A DNA stretch of 27,213 nt from contig DIFM01000042.1 in NCBI GenBank assembly GCA_002419135.1, positions 1 to 27,213 of the forward strand, given 5' to 3'. Under the pieces are notes generated by a model. It saw nothing but the letters and a program-made list of their open reading frames with translations, made no database searches and was not told the DNA's origin. A program made the position numbers and the translations under genes. Source of the stretch: Dehalococcoidia bacterium UBA5748 (GTDB lineage Bacteria > Chloroflexota > Dehalococcoidia > Dehalococcoidales > UBA5627). This document shows positions 8,242 through 14,981 of this stretch, piece after piece. Every line of letters starts with the position of its first letter. Within the stretch, counting starts at the first letter, position 1.

Positions 8242-8937
8242 TTGCATATTCCCAGACAAGCCATCTTTGAAAATAGATACGATGCCGGTGTCAAACTGGC
8301 AGCCAAGCTCGAGGAATACAAAAATCAATCGGTTATCGTTTTTGCTATTCCCAACGGCGGAATACCGGTAGGTATGCAGGTTGCCCTGGCGCTCAATGCG
8401 GAACTGGACATGGTGATTTCCCGCAAGATACCTATTCCGTTAAGACCTGAAGGCGGCTTCGGCGCCGTGGCTGACGACGGAACAACCATTTATAACGAGC
8501 CGGTTTTGAAACATATTAACCTATCCGAACAGCAAATCAATTATCAGGTAAACCTGGTAAGGAGTAATATTCAGCAGCGCAGTATTTTCTACCGCGGCAA
8601 TAAGCCTCTTTCGCTGATATCCGGTAAGACGATTATATTGGTGGATGATGGCCTGGCTTCGGGATATACAATGATGGCAGCAGTAGAATCGCTACGGCGT
8701 CGCCGCCCCAAACAAATCATAGTTGCCGTACCGGCAGCTCCGGCTGCTGCCGTTATAAACGTAGAAAAGACGGCAGATAAAGTGGTAACGGTAGAGACAG
8801 CTTATACTCCCAAGTTCTACGTTTCGGATTACTATAAATACTGGAACGTTTTAAGCGACCAAGAAGGATTAAAGGCATTTAACGACTGGAAGATGAGACG
8901 CTATCAGTCGAAGCTGAACCCACCACAGGTAAAATAG
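8242..8937 (+). CDS. Type I phosphoribosyltransferase-domain protein
   Basis: Residues 130-150 hold the type I phosphoribosyltransferase PRPP loop (TIILVDDGLASGYTMMA), and IPNGGIPVG (36-44) forms an earlier conserved turn. RKIPIP..PEGGFGAV (61-76) matches the subgroup of stand-alone 'predicted phosphoribosyltransferase' proteins rather than a named purine or pyrimidine salvage enzyme, so the base substrate is unknown. The TTG start at 8242 has AGGAG 6 nt upstream, and it lies 10 nt after the nuclease stop, so the two are almost certainly one operon. The residues needed for PRPP binding are intact. There is no membrane segment or signal peptide. The substrate and the reason for coupling to a DNA nuclease are not inferable from sequence alone. 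Confidence 0.8.
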   Translation: MHIPRQAIFENRYDAGVKLAAKLEEYKNQSVIVFAIPNGGIPVGMQVALALNAELDMVISRKIPIPLRPEGGFGAVADDGTTIYNEPVLKHINLSEQQINYQVNLVRSNIQQRSIFYRGNKPLSLISGKTIILVDDGLASGYTMMAAVESLRRRRPKQIIVAVPAAPAAAVINVEKTADKVVTVETAYTPKFYVSDYYKYWNVLSDQEGLKAFNDWKMRRYQSKLNPPQVK

Positions 8938-8961
8938 ATTCGATTGACCCGGTTTAACGTC

Positions 8962-9039
8962 CCGGCATGACAGCGTCATTTGAGAGACCCCCCTCTTTTT
9001 CAAAATAGTAGAATTAGTAGTATGAAATTGTCATCCCGG
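8962..9039. repeat. Imperfect inverted repeat in a 296-bp gene-free stretch
   Basis: CCGGCATGACA (8962-8972) and TGTCATCCCGG (9029-9039) form an 11-bp inverted repeat with one mismatch. The GTCATCCCGG core and the GGGTCCGGGGAG-like sequence just after it resemble dispersed 'GTCATCCCGA' intergenic repeats seen in many bacterial genomes. No ORF or RNA gene is visible in 8938-9233. It may be a decayed copy of a dispersed repeat. Confidence 0.4.
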
Positions 9040-9233
9040 AGGGAGTAAAACGATCGAAGGGTCCGGGGAGAGGGTATCTTTTTCCACCCCACCCAAAATG
9101 CCGGAGTCCCGATAAAAAAGTTAAACTATAATAAGATTTAGCCCGATACTTTGCTAACTGGACAATAAACAAAGCAAATGATAGGATTATTTAAAAACGA
9201 GTTATTGCAACAGTAAATATCCGGTGAATAATT

Positions 9234-10157
9234 ATGACCCAATCCGCTATTTGGTCAATAATAGGAATAGTCATTCTGGTATACGTGATATTATCTACAC
9301 TTGCAGCTTATGTGCTGGTGCGTATTCCCCGTCTTCCTTTAAGAGACAATCCTTCTTCAATCGGGCTTGAATATGAAGACGTATCTTTTCCCAGCCGTAA
9401 AGATAACCTGACATTAAAAGGCTGGTATATGCCGGGAACTAAAGCATTCACTATTATCGTAATTACCGGTATGCGGCAAAACCGTGTAGATTACCGTATT
9501 AACAGCCTGAATATGGCGAAGGGATTCGTGGATAAAGGTTTCAGTGTTTTCCTTTTCGACCAGCGGGGCCGCGGCGAATCGGAGGGACAGGGAATACTGC
9601 TCACCCATTTCGACAGGGATATAGGCGGGGCTGTAGATTATGTCAGAAAAAGAAAAGGACCCGATGAACAAATCGGACTGATAGGACTTTCTGCAGGAGC
9701 GGCGGCTACCGTTATTTTCAGCAGTAATGATGAAGTCGATGCGGTGGTAGCAGATAGCTGTTTTACAAGTATCACTAAGGTTTTTTCACAAAAAGGCTCG
9801 GCAATGTCAAAACTGCCGAGGCCGATTGTTAAATTGTTAGGGCTTGGTATTTTGATAATGGCGCGCATTATGTACGGTTACCACAGAACCAACCCTGCCG
9901 ATAAAGTGGCAAACGTAAAATGTCCGATTCTTTTTATTCAGGGTGACAAGGATGACTGGGTCTCTATTGATGTTACTGAAAGATTATATAAGCTATCCAA
10001 TAACCTGCTTGACGAAATCTGGTTTGTTCCCAATGCCGGGCACACCAAGACCTTTGGGATAGACCCTGACGGTTATATAGACAGGATAGCATCCTTTTTC
10101 AGTAAGTTCGAAAAAACCCCGCTACAGAATAAGCAGCCGACGGCTGTTAATAACTAA
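9234..10157 (+). CDS. Membrane-anchored alpha/beta hydrolase
   Basis: The 307-residue product has one N-terminal transmembrane helix (about residues 7-29), followed by a serine hydrolase domain. The nucleophile elbow is GLSAG with Ser153. DQRGRGES (109-116) matches the conserved strand-turn after beta-4, GDKDDWVS (237-244) carries the acid residue, and NAGH supplies His270. These complete the triad expected of an alpha/beta hydrolase of the dienelactone/prolyl-oligopeptidase-like group. A GGTGA sequence lies 8 nt before the ATG. The substrate is unknown; family members include esterases, lipases and peptidases. It stands alone on the plus strand after a 296-bp gap, and its stop codon overlaps by 4 bp the stop of the FKBP gene on the other strand. 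Confidence 0.82.
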   Translation: MTQSAIWSIIGIVILVYVILSTLAAYVLVRIPRLPLRDNPSSIGLEYEDVSFPSRKDNLTLKGWYMPGTKAFTIIVITGMRQNRVDYRINSLNMAKGFVDKGFSVFLFDQRGRGESEGQGILLTHFDRDIGGAVDYVRKRKGPDEQIGLIGLSAGAAATVIFSSNDEVDAVVADSCFTSITKVFSQKGSAMSKLPRPIVKLLGLGILIMARIMYGYHRTNPADKVANVKCPILFIQGDKDDWVSIDVTERLYKLSNNLLDEIWFVPNAGHTKTFGIDPDGYIDRIASFFSKFEKTPLQNKQPTAVNN

Positions 10158-10576
10158 TTTTCTTCTACCAGTGTTAACTCGAAGGTAAGGTCTTTACCTG
10201 CCAAAGCGTGATTTGCATCCAACGTTACCGTGTTTTCGGTTAGCTCTGATACAACTACCGTAACCGGCGCACCATCCGGCCCTCTCATCTGTAACTTGTC
10301 ACCGACCTGCGGATTCAATTCCGCCGGTATTTTTTCTTTTTCTACGACCAGTACCAATTCTTCGTGTCTCTGCCCGTAAGCTTTATCAGCCGGTATAGTA
10401 ACGGTTTTGGTTTCACCGACGTTCATACTTAAAACGGCTTCTTCAAAGCCGGGTATTACCTGCTCACAACCCAGTTTGAACTCCAGAGGTTCTCTTTGTA
10501 GTGAAGAATCAAATACACTTCCGTCCTCCAGCGTTCCCGTATAGTGCACTTTTACCATACTGCCATTGTTAGCCAT
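10154..10576 (-). CDS. FKBP-type peptidyl-prolyl isomerase, SlyD-like
   Basis: This 140-residue cytoplasmic foldase interconverts cis and trans prolyl bonds. The N-terminal half shows the FKBP core (MVKVHYTGTLEDGSVFDSS at about 7-25, FKLGCEQVIPGFEEAV at 33-48, VGETKTV). An inserted-flap region then leads to the SlyD-type ending DANHALAGKDLTFEL. The His-rich metal-binding tail of E. coli SlyD is missing. The ATG at 10576 is preferred because AAGGAG sits 8 nt upstream; the alternative GTG at 10585 overlaps that site. It is monocistronic and converges with the hydrolase, sharing 4 bp of stop codon sequence. No signal peptide is present. Confidence 0.92.
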   Translation of the reverse strand: MANNGSMVKVHYTGTLEDGSVFDSSLQREPLEFKLGCEQVIPGFEEAVLSMNVGETKTVTIPADKAYGQRHEELVLVVEKEKIPAELNPQVGDKLQMRGPDGAPVTVVVSELTENTVTLDANHALAGKDLTFELTLVEEN

Positions 10577-10624
10577 AATAAACACTCCTTTTTTATATTT
10601 AAATAAAGCCGTTTAAGGTATAGC

Positions 10625-10630
10625 ATTATA
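10625..10630 (-). promoter_or_regulatory. TATAAT -10 box upstream of the FKBP gene
   Basis: On the minus strand a perfect TATAAT lies about 48 bp before the FKBP start. No convincing -35 hexamer sits 16-18 bp upstream, so this is a candidate only. Confidence 0.35.
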
Positions 10631-10760
10631 GGGAAAGCGGATAATTATGGGGAAATAACGCAGAACTACGACATTATTTAATATGTTTAACCAGTATAAC
10701 ATACAAAAGAGGATACTGACCACCGAAGTGTATTTTATGTCCTGACGTAATTATTTTCTA

Positions 10761-10794
10761 AAAACAAAAGGGGCATACTTTATTAGTATGCCCC
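10761..10794 (-). terminator. Rho-independent terminator of the zinc-ribbon gene
   Basis: On the minus strand GGGGCATACT and AGTATGCCCC (10794-10785 and 10779-10770) form a perfect 10-bp stem around a 5-nt loop, followed by TTTTGTTTT. It lies 24 bp after the zinc-ribbon stop. Confidence 0.9.
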
Positions 10795-10817
10795 TCAATA
10801 AACCAATATTCAGCTGA

Positions 10818-11120
10818 CTATTGGGCTCTGTTCTTTCTGTAGCAGTCGCTGCAATAAACCGGTTTATCGCCGCGCGGTTCGAACGGAACTTCTGTTTCTT
10901 TACCACATTCTGCACAAACAGCCGGGAACATCTGGCGTCTTCCGCCGCCAAAACCGCCGCTGTTACCAAAACGCTCTTGCTTTCTAGCCTGACGGCAAGT
11001 AGGACAACGCTTTGGTTCATTGGTGTAGCCTTTTGAATCGAAGAATTCCTGCTCTTCAGCGCTGAAAGTAAATGTAGCACCGCAATCCGAGCATACAATA
11101 GATTTCTCAGTAAAGCTCAT
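10818..11120 (-). CDS. CxxC zinc-ribbon domain protein
   Basis: The 100-residue product carries four CxxC knuckles: Cys10/13, Cys39/42, Cys69/72 and Cys90/93. They are arranged as two zinc ribbons separated by a flexible Gly/Arg-rich linker (about 52-62). Each half resembles the 'CxxC-x17-CxxC' zinc-ribbon domain found in small proteins of Dehalococcoidia, Firmicutes and methanogens, whose function is unknown. Basic residues around the linker are compatible with nucleic-acid binding, but that is inference. AGGAGG lies 7 nt before the ATG, an unusually strong ribosome site, suggesting high expression. A well-formed terminator follows. The gene is monocistronic. Confidence 0.85.
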   Translation of the reverse strand: MSFTEKSIVCSDCGATFTFSAEEQEFFDSKGYTNEPKRCPTCRQARKQERFGNSGGFGGGRRQMFPAVCAECGKETEVPFEPRGDKPVYCSDCYRKNRAQ

Positions 11121-11121
11121 T

Positions 11122-11167
11122 GGATGACCTCCTTCCTTATATTAGTTGGTATGTGTCATGGTCATCC
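11122..11167 (-). promoter_or_regulatory. 5'-UTR hairpin overlapping the ribosome-binding site of the zinc-ribbon gene
   Basis: GGATGACC (11167-11160, minus strand) is perfectly complementary to GGTCATCC (11129-11122). The latter includes the last two G of the AGGAGG ribosome site and ends one base before the ATG. Folding would hide part of the site. The 30-nt loop is long, so stability needs calculation. Confidence 0.4.
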
Positions 11168-11558
11168 GTTACTTGTAAATAATTCAGAGAGCATACGTCG
11201 AGTAAGCTTGAAGGGAAAACTATTGCTGTAGAAATATAGTACATAATGACCTAACTTAAAACCACCGAAATCAGAATACAATAAACAGCACTGTTTGTCA
11301 ATAATCTTGAGAAGAACCAAAACAATAAGCTGTTTTACCAATTATAAAATTGTGGACCAATAATCTTTGGAGTAACGAATCATCTGAATAATAACCGGGA
11401 GGATAAGCCCTTACTCAATTTTACACAAAATATTTGACGTTACCTTAGCAAGTTTTTTAATATACAGTAATAAAAACCTCGCTTTTAAATAATTCAGGCT
11501 GTCACAGTCGATAAAAATCTATAACAGCCTGATTAAATCACTCCACCGGTATTTCTAT
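11168..11558. other. Gene-free region with a candidate hairpin behind the ABC operon
   Basis: No ORF with coding character is visible in this stretch. CAGGCTGT (11495-11502) and ACAGCCTG (11524-11531) form an 8-bp inverted repeat with a 21-nt spacer, 28 bp after the ABC permease stop. It could be a weak terminator for the ABC operon. The rest is AT-rich and presumably holds the promoter of the zinc-ribbon gene. Confidence 0.4.
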
Positions 11559-12350
11559 TTATTCCTGTTTGCTAAAAGACCATATGGCCGCTGCCATGAG
11601 CACTCCACCGAAGATAACTACAACCAGAACATCATCGATAACACTCATAGTATGGCCAAAAACCGACACACCAAGCGCAGACGCGACATCATAGCCAAGA
11701 AATATCTGGCGAATGGCATCGACGCCATAAGTTAACGGATTTATTTTTGAAATGAACTCCATCCATGCAGGAACATTATTTACCGGAAAGAATACACCCG
11801 CTAAAAATATCAACGGCATAATTATTATCTGCGTAACCAGTTGAAAACCCTGCTGGGATTTCATCCGCGCCGCCACCAGCAAGCCCAAGCCGGAAATTGA
11901 AACTGATATAATAAACACTACAACCAGCAACTGCAGTATCATAAAAGGATTAATAGAAATATTCAGAATAGGAGCCAGTATCAACATTACCGTAACCTGA
12001 ATAACAGAAATAGTTGCCGCTCCTACCGATTTACCGAGCATAATGCCGCTTCTACCCAAAGGAGACACCAGAATCTCTTTTAAAAACCCGAATTCCCGGT
12101 CCCAAACGACCGATATCCCTGACATTATGGCTCCCATCACCACAGTCATGGCAATAATACCGGGGTACATAAACTGCAAATAGTTTACCCCGGGAACCAT
12201 AGCTCCGATGGTTTGTCCGAACCCGGCGCCAAATATCACCAGGAATATTAAAGGCATTGCAAAAGAAGAAAACAGTCTTGAACGTTCCTGTATGAAACGC
12301 AGTAATTCCCTGTAAGCAACCACCCATACTCCCCTAAAAATATCAGACAT
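11559..12350 (-). CDS. ABC-2 type transporter permease, DrrB-like
   Basis: The 263-residue product has the ABC-2 layout: an N-terminal cytoplasmic segment (VWVVAYRELLRFIQERSRLF), then six membrane helices (about 26-48, 58-80, 105-130, 138-162, 170-190, 230-255). The conserved membrane-proximal stretch EILVSPLGRSGIMLGKSVGA lies near residues 91-110. Together with the ATPase gene 9 bp upstream it should form an exporter. DrrAB-type pairs export drugs, polyketides, lipids or polysaccharide; the substrate here is not inferable. It is the last gene of a three-gene minus-strand operon and the ribosome site before its ATG is weak. Confidence 0.88.
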   Translation of the reverse strand: MSDIFRGVWVVAYRELLRFIQERSRLFSSFAMPLIFLVIFGAGFGQTIGAMVPGVNYLQFMYPGIIAMTVVMGAIMSGISVVWDREFGFLKEILVSPLGRSGIMLGKSVGAATISVIQVTVMLILAPILNISINPFMILQLLVVVFIISVSISGLGLLVAARMKSQQGFQLVTQIIIMPLIFLAGVFFPVNNVPAWMEFISKINPLTYGVDAIRQIFLGYDVASALGVSVFGHTMSVIDDVLVVVIFGGVLMAAAIWSFSKQE

Positions 12351-12359
12351 AATACTACT

Positions 12360-13331
12360 CTAGTGCCTCCCTCTTCTTCCCATTTTCTTCAACTGGTCTC
12401 TGAAGCTTACCTCTTCCTCACGTATAGCACGCCCCGTCATCTTCAGAAAAACATCATCCAGTGTAGGCCGGTGTACACTAATCGAAAGAAGACTGTTATC
12501 AAACTGCCTCATTAATTTGGGTAAAAACTTTTCTCCCTGCGCAATATTAAAAATGATTTCGTCATTATCGATTGCAGCCGAAATACCGTACTTTATGCTC
12601 AATTCCTCGGCTGCCCTGATATTATCTTCTGCTTTTAATCTCACCTGGTCGCCGCCAACTGAATCTTTTAGTTTATCGGGTGTATCCATAGCGATAATAC
12701 GTCCGTGATCTATAATGGTAATACGGTCGCAGTTTTCCGCTTCATCCATATAATGAGTCGTTAGAAATATGGTTAAATTATTCTTACGCCTTAGATTGTG
12801 TATATGGTCCCAGATATGACGCCGGTTTTGCGGATCCAACCCTTGAGTGGGTTCGTCCAGAAACAGAACTCTCGGGCTATGCAATAATCCGCGTGCAAGT
12901 TCCAACCTGCGCTTCATCCCGCCTGAAAAAGTACTGACTTTGTTCTTACGCCGCTCAGATAGCTCAACAAGTTCAAGCAGTTCCTTCATACGATGCTCTC
13001 TCTCAGTTTTATCTAATTTGTAAGCATATGCGTGAAATTTTAGATTCTGCTCGGCGGTTAAATATTCATCTAAAGTGGAATCCTGAAAAACCAATCCGAT
13101 GGACTCTCGTACTTTCGAACGCTGTTTTACGACATCAAAACCGTTTACCATTGCCTTGCCGCTTGTCGGGGTGAGCAGCGTACACAACATACTTATCGTA
13201 GTAGTTTTTCCGGCCCCGTTCGGTCCTAAAAACCCGAAGACCTCACCCTCTTCCACTCCGAAAGAAACCTTATCGACAGCCAGTAACTCCCCGTATTTCT
13301 TGGATAGCTCTTCTACTTCAATTACATTCAT
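12360..13331 (-). CDS. ABC transporter ATP-binding protein, DrrA-like
   Basis: This is the nucleotide-binding subunit that powers the adjacent permease. The Walker A motif is GPNGAGKTT (36-44), the signature is FSGGMKRR (135-142), Walker B is VLFLDEP (155-161), and the switch His193 lies in TTHYMDEAE. The roughly 100-residue C-terminal extension (about 225-323), including PTLDDVFLKMTGR, is typical of DrrA/antibiotic-exporter type proteins that assemble with ABC-2 permeases. Its start overlaps by 4 bp the stop of the AbrB-like gene, and the permease follows after 9 bp, so the three genes are translationally linked. All ATPase motifs are intact. Confidence 0.93.
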   Translation of the reverse strand: MNVIEVEELSKKYGELLAVDKVSFGVEEGEVFGFLGPNGAGKTTTISMLCTLLTPTSGKAMVNGFDVVKQRSKVRESIGLVFQDSTLDEYLTAEQNLKFHAYAYKLDKTEREHRMKELLELVELSERRKNKVSTFSGGMKRRLELARGLLHSPRVLFLDEPTQGLDPQNRRHIWDHIHNLRRKNNLTIFLTTHYMDEAENCDRITIIDHGRIIAMDTPDKLKDSVGGDQVRLKAEDNIRAAEELSIKYGISAAIDNDEIIFNIAQGEKFLPKLMRQFDNSLLSISVHRPTLDDVFLKMTGRAIREEEVSFRDQLKKMGRRGRH

Positions 13332-13594
13332 TTATCCTTCTCTTCTTTCTTTATCATTTCTTCCATTTTCACCATCAGGTCTTTGGCTTTCGCTACATAT
13401 TCCGCTATAGAGTCAGCCCTGGTAATTATCAGACTTTCACCTCCCGGCCCCCCAGCGAATACCAGCAGTTTTGTAGACGGGGTTATATTCAGGTCACGGC
13501 GCGCTTCGGCAGGAATTACCATCTGCCCTCTTTCGCCAACAGTGGTTGAACCGTAAAATTTGGTTTCCCTTTCACTCCCGCCCATAGCTCTCAT
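13328..13594 (-). CDS. AbrB/SpoVT-fold transcription regulator heading the ABC operon
   Basis: Residues about 14-46 (GSTTVGERGQMVIPAEARRD and onward) are a swapped-hairpin AbrB-type DNA-binding domain, as in AbrB, SpoVT and MazE antitoxins. The remaining tail (about 60-88) is charged and helical (AEYVAKAKDLMVKMEEMIKKE), probably for oligomerisation. The gene overlaps the ATPase by 4 bp, so it likely controls the exporter. GAGGGGG lies about 8 nt before the ATG. A perfect 9-bp palindrome 29 bp upstream is a natural autoregulatory operator. No toxin gene is adjacent, so an antitoxin role is unlikely. Confidence 0.85.
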   Translation of the reverse strand: MRAMGGSERETKFYGSTTVGERGQMVIPAEARRDLNITPSTKLLVFAGGPGGESLIITRADSIAEYVAKAKDLMVKMEEMIKKEEKDK

Positions 13595-13622
13595 ATTTAT
13601 CCCCCTCAGCTATTATTTAATA

Positions 13623-13645
13623 TATGATATAACTAATATATCATA
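13623..13645 (-). promoter_or_regulatory. Perfect palindrome in the promoter of the AbrB-ABC operon
   Basis: TATGATATA and TATATCATA (13623-13631, 13637-13645) are perfect 9-bp inverted repeats with a 5-bp spacer. Reading the minus strand, TATGAT at the promoter-distal arm could be a -10 box, so a bound regulator would block transcription. No strong -35 is visible. Confidence 0.5.
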
Positions 13646-13722
13646 CTTTTCATATTTTTGCACAATAAACGAACGGGCGGAAAAACAATTATCTTTAAAG
13701 CAGGTTGTATCGTTATTTCTAT

Positions 13723-13752
13723 TTGCATAAACAACATGGAATATGCTAGTAT
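13723..13752 (+). promoter_or_regulatory. Candidate promoter for the Fe-S/hisH/glutamate synthase operon
   Basis: TTGCAT (13723-13728) and TAGTAT (13747-13752) are 18 bp apart, about 50 bp before the Fe-S protein ATG. The match is moderate. Confidence 0.35.
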
Positions 13753-13802
13753 ATGGTAATCGGTTGCCGTATTCCTTATTAATCAGCGGTAAGGTGAAGT
13801 CT

Positions 13803-14285
13803 ATGAGAAAAATCTATATTAAAGAAGAAGTATGCATAGGCTGTGGTTTGTGTGAAGTATATTGCCAATTACAGCACGCCAGCGTGCACGACCTCATAAA
13901 AGCCTTTAAAAAGAGGGGACCTCGTCCCCTTGCGAGAGCCAGAATAGAGGCGAAAGGTAATGTTTCTTTTTCGGTACGTTGCCGTAATTGCGACGAACCA
14001 CAGTGTGTTTATGCCTGCTTGACAGGTGCTATTACACGAGATATCGAAACCGGTATGATTGCAGTTGACGAAGAAAAGTGTATCGGCTGTTGTACATGTA
14101 TGCTGGTTTGTCCTTTGGGGGCAATCAAACAGGATAAGGAACATAAAAAGATGATTAAGTGTGATTTTTGTCAGGGAGAAGAAACCCCGGCTTGCGTGAC
14201 TAATTGCCCTAACGAAGCTCTATACTGCGTCGAATACAATGGCACAAACATAGAGCTAGCGGCAAAGGCGCCCTCTCCCTTTTAG
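13803..14285 (+). CDS. Four-cluster [4Fe-4S] electron-transfer protein, HycB/CooF-like
   Basis: The 160-residue protein carries 16 cysteines in four groups: 11/14/17/21, 60/63/68/72, 93/96/99/103 and 120/123/131/135. This is the arrangement of HycB/DmsB/CooF-type polyferredoxin subunits, which pass electrons between partner enzymes. There is no Tat or Sec signal, so it is cytoplasmic. The ATG at 13803 is preferred because AGGTGA precedes it by 5 nt and the first cysteine group then sits at the normal distance from the N-terminus; the frame is open to 13743. It heads the nitrogen block, 62 bp before hisH. The likely role is shuttling electrons between the FAD oxidoreductase or ferredoxin and the glutamate synthase, but that is inferred from position only. 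Confidence 0.85.
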   Translation: MRKIYIKEEVCIGCGLCEVYCQLQHASVHDLIKAFKKRGPRPLARARIEAKGNVSFSVRCRNCDEPQCVYACLTGAITRDIETGMIAVDEEKCIGCCTCMLVCPLGAIKQDKEHKKMIKCDFCQGEETPACVTNCPNEALYCVEYNGTNIELAAKAPSPF

Positions 14286-14347
14286 AAATTAAGCTATATT
14301 ATTTACCCAGTGGTGTAATTAGACTGAAAAACAGGGAATATTTAGAA

Positions 14348-14974
14348 ATGATAACGATTATTGATTACGGTGCCGGAAATCTGCGAAGTGTCTTAAATGC
14401 TTTTGCAAAACTGGGTTATACCACAAAGGTAGTATCTACGCCGCAGGAAGTTTATAAGGCAGAGGCGCTTATTCTGCCGGGAGTCGGTGCCGCCGGTCAC
14501 ATTATGCAAAGCCTTAAGGCATTAGCACTGGATAATGCAATAAGAGAATACATTAACCAGAACAGACATTTTTTGGGAATCTGCGTCGGTATGCAGGTTC
14601 TGCTCAGCAAAACAGGGGAAAACGGCGGATATAATTGCCTGAATATCATTCCCGGTAATGTTAAGAGGTTTAACGAGGGATTGAAAGTTCCTCATATTGG
14701 CTGGAATCAGGTTAAACAAAAACAGAATCATCCTATCTTTAACGGGATAGCGGACGAAACGAATTTTTACTTTGTGCACAGTTATTATTGCGACCCGCAG
14801 GACAAAACAGTTATTGCCGGAGAAACGGCATACGGAAAAACTTTTTGCAGCGCCATAATTAAAGGGAATATGATTGCTACCCAGTTTCACCCGGAAAAAA
14901 GCGGGGAAACCGGTTTAAGAATATATGATAATTTTATTAAACTGGCAACGGGAAAAAATAATTCAGTTGAGTGA
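14348..14974 (+). CDS. hisH: Imidazole glycerol phosphate synthase, glutaminase subunit
   Basis: This class I amidotransferase hydrolyses glutamine and passes ammonia to HisF, which makes imidazole glycerol phosphate and AICAR in histidine synthesis. The sequence begins MITIIDYGAGNLRSV, typical of HisH. It has the oxyanion strand PGVG (44-47), the nucleophile Cys79 in GICVGMQ, and the His181/Glu183 pair in QFHPEKSG. At 208 residues the length is normal. The partner hisF lies 2.5 kb downstream, separated by an oxidoreductase and a glutamate synthase module. No other his gene is in the window. There is only a weak ribosome site (GGGA about 13 nt upstream). The flavoprotein start follows by 7 bp, so the genes are cotranscribed. 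Confidence 0.93.
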   Translation: MITIIDYGAGNLRSVLNAFAKLGYTTKVVSTPQEVYKAEALILPGVGAAGHIMQSLKALALDNAIREYINQNRHFLGICVGMQVLLSKTGENGGYNCLNIIPGNVKRFNEGLKVPHIGWNQVKQKQNHPIFNGIADETNFYFVHSYYCDPQDKTVIAGETAYGKTFCSAIIKGNMIATQFHPEKSGETGLRIYDNFIKLATGKNNSVE

Positions 14975-14981
14975 TAATGTT

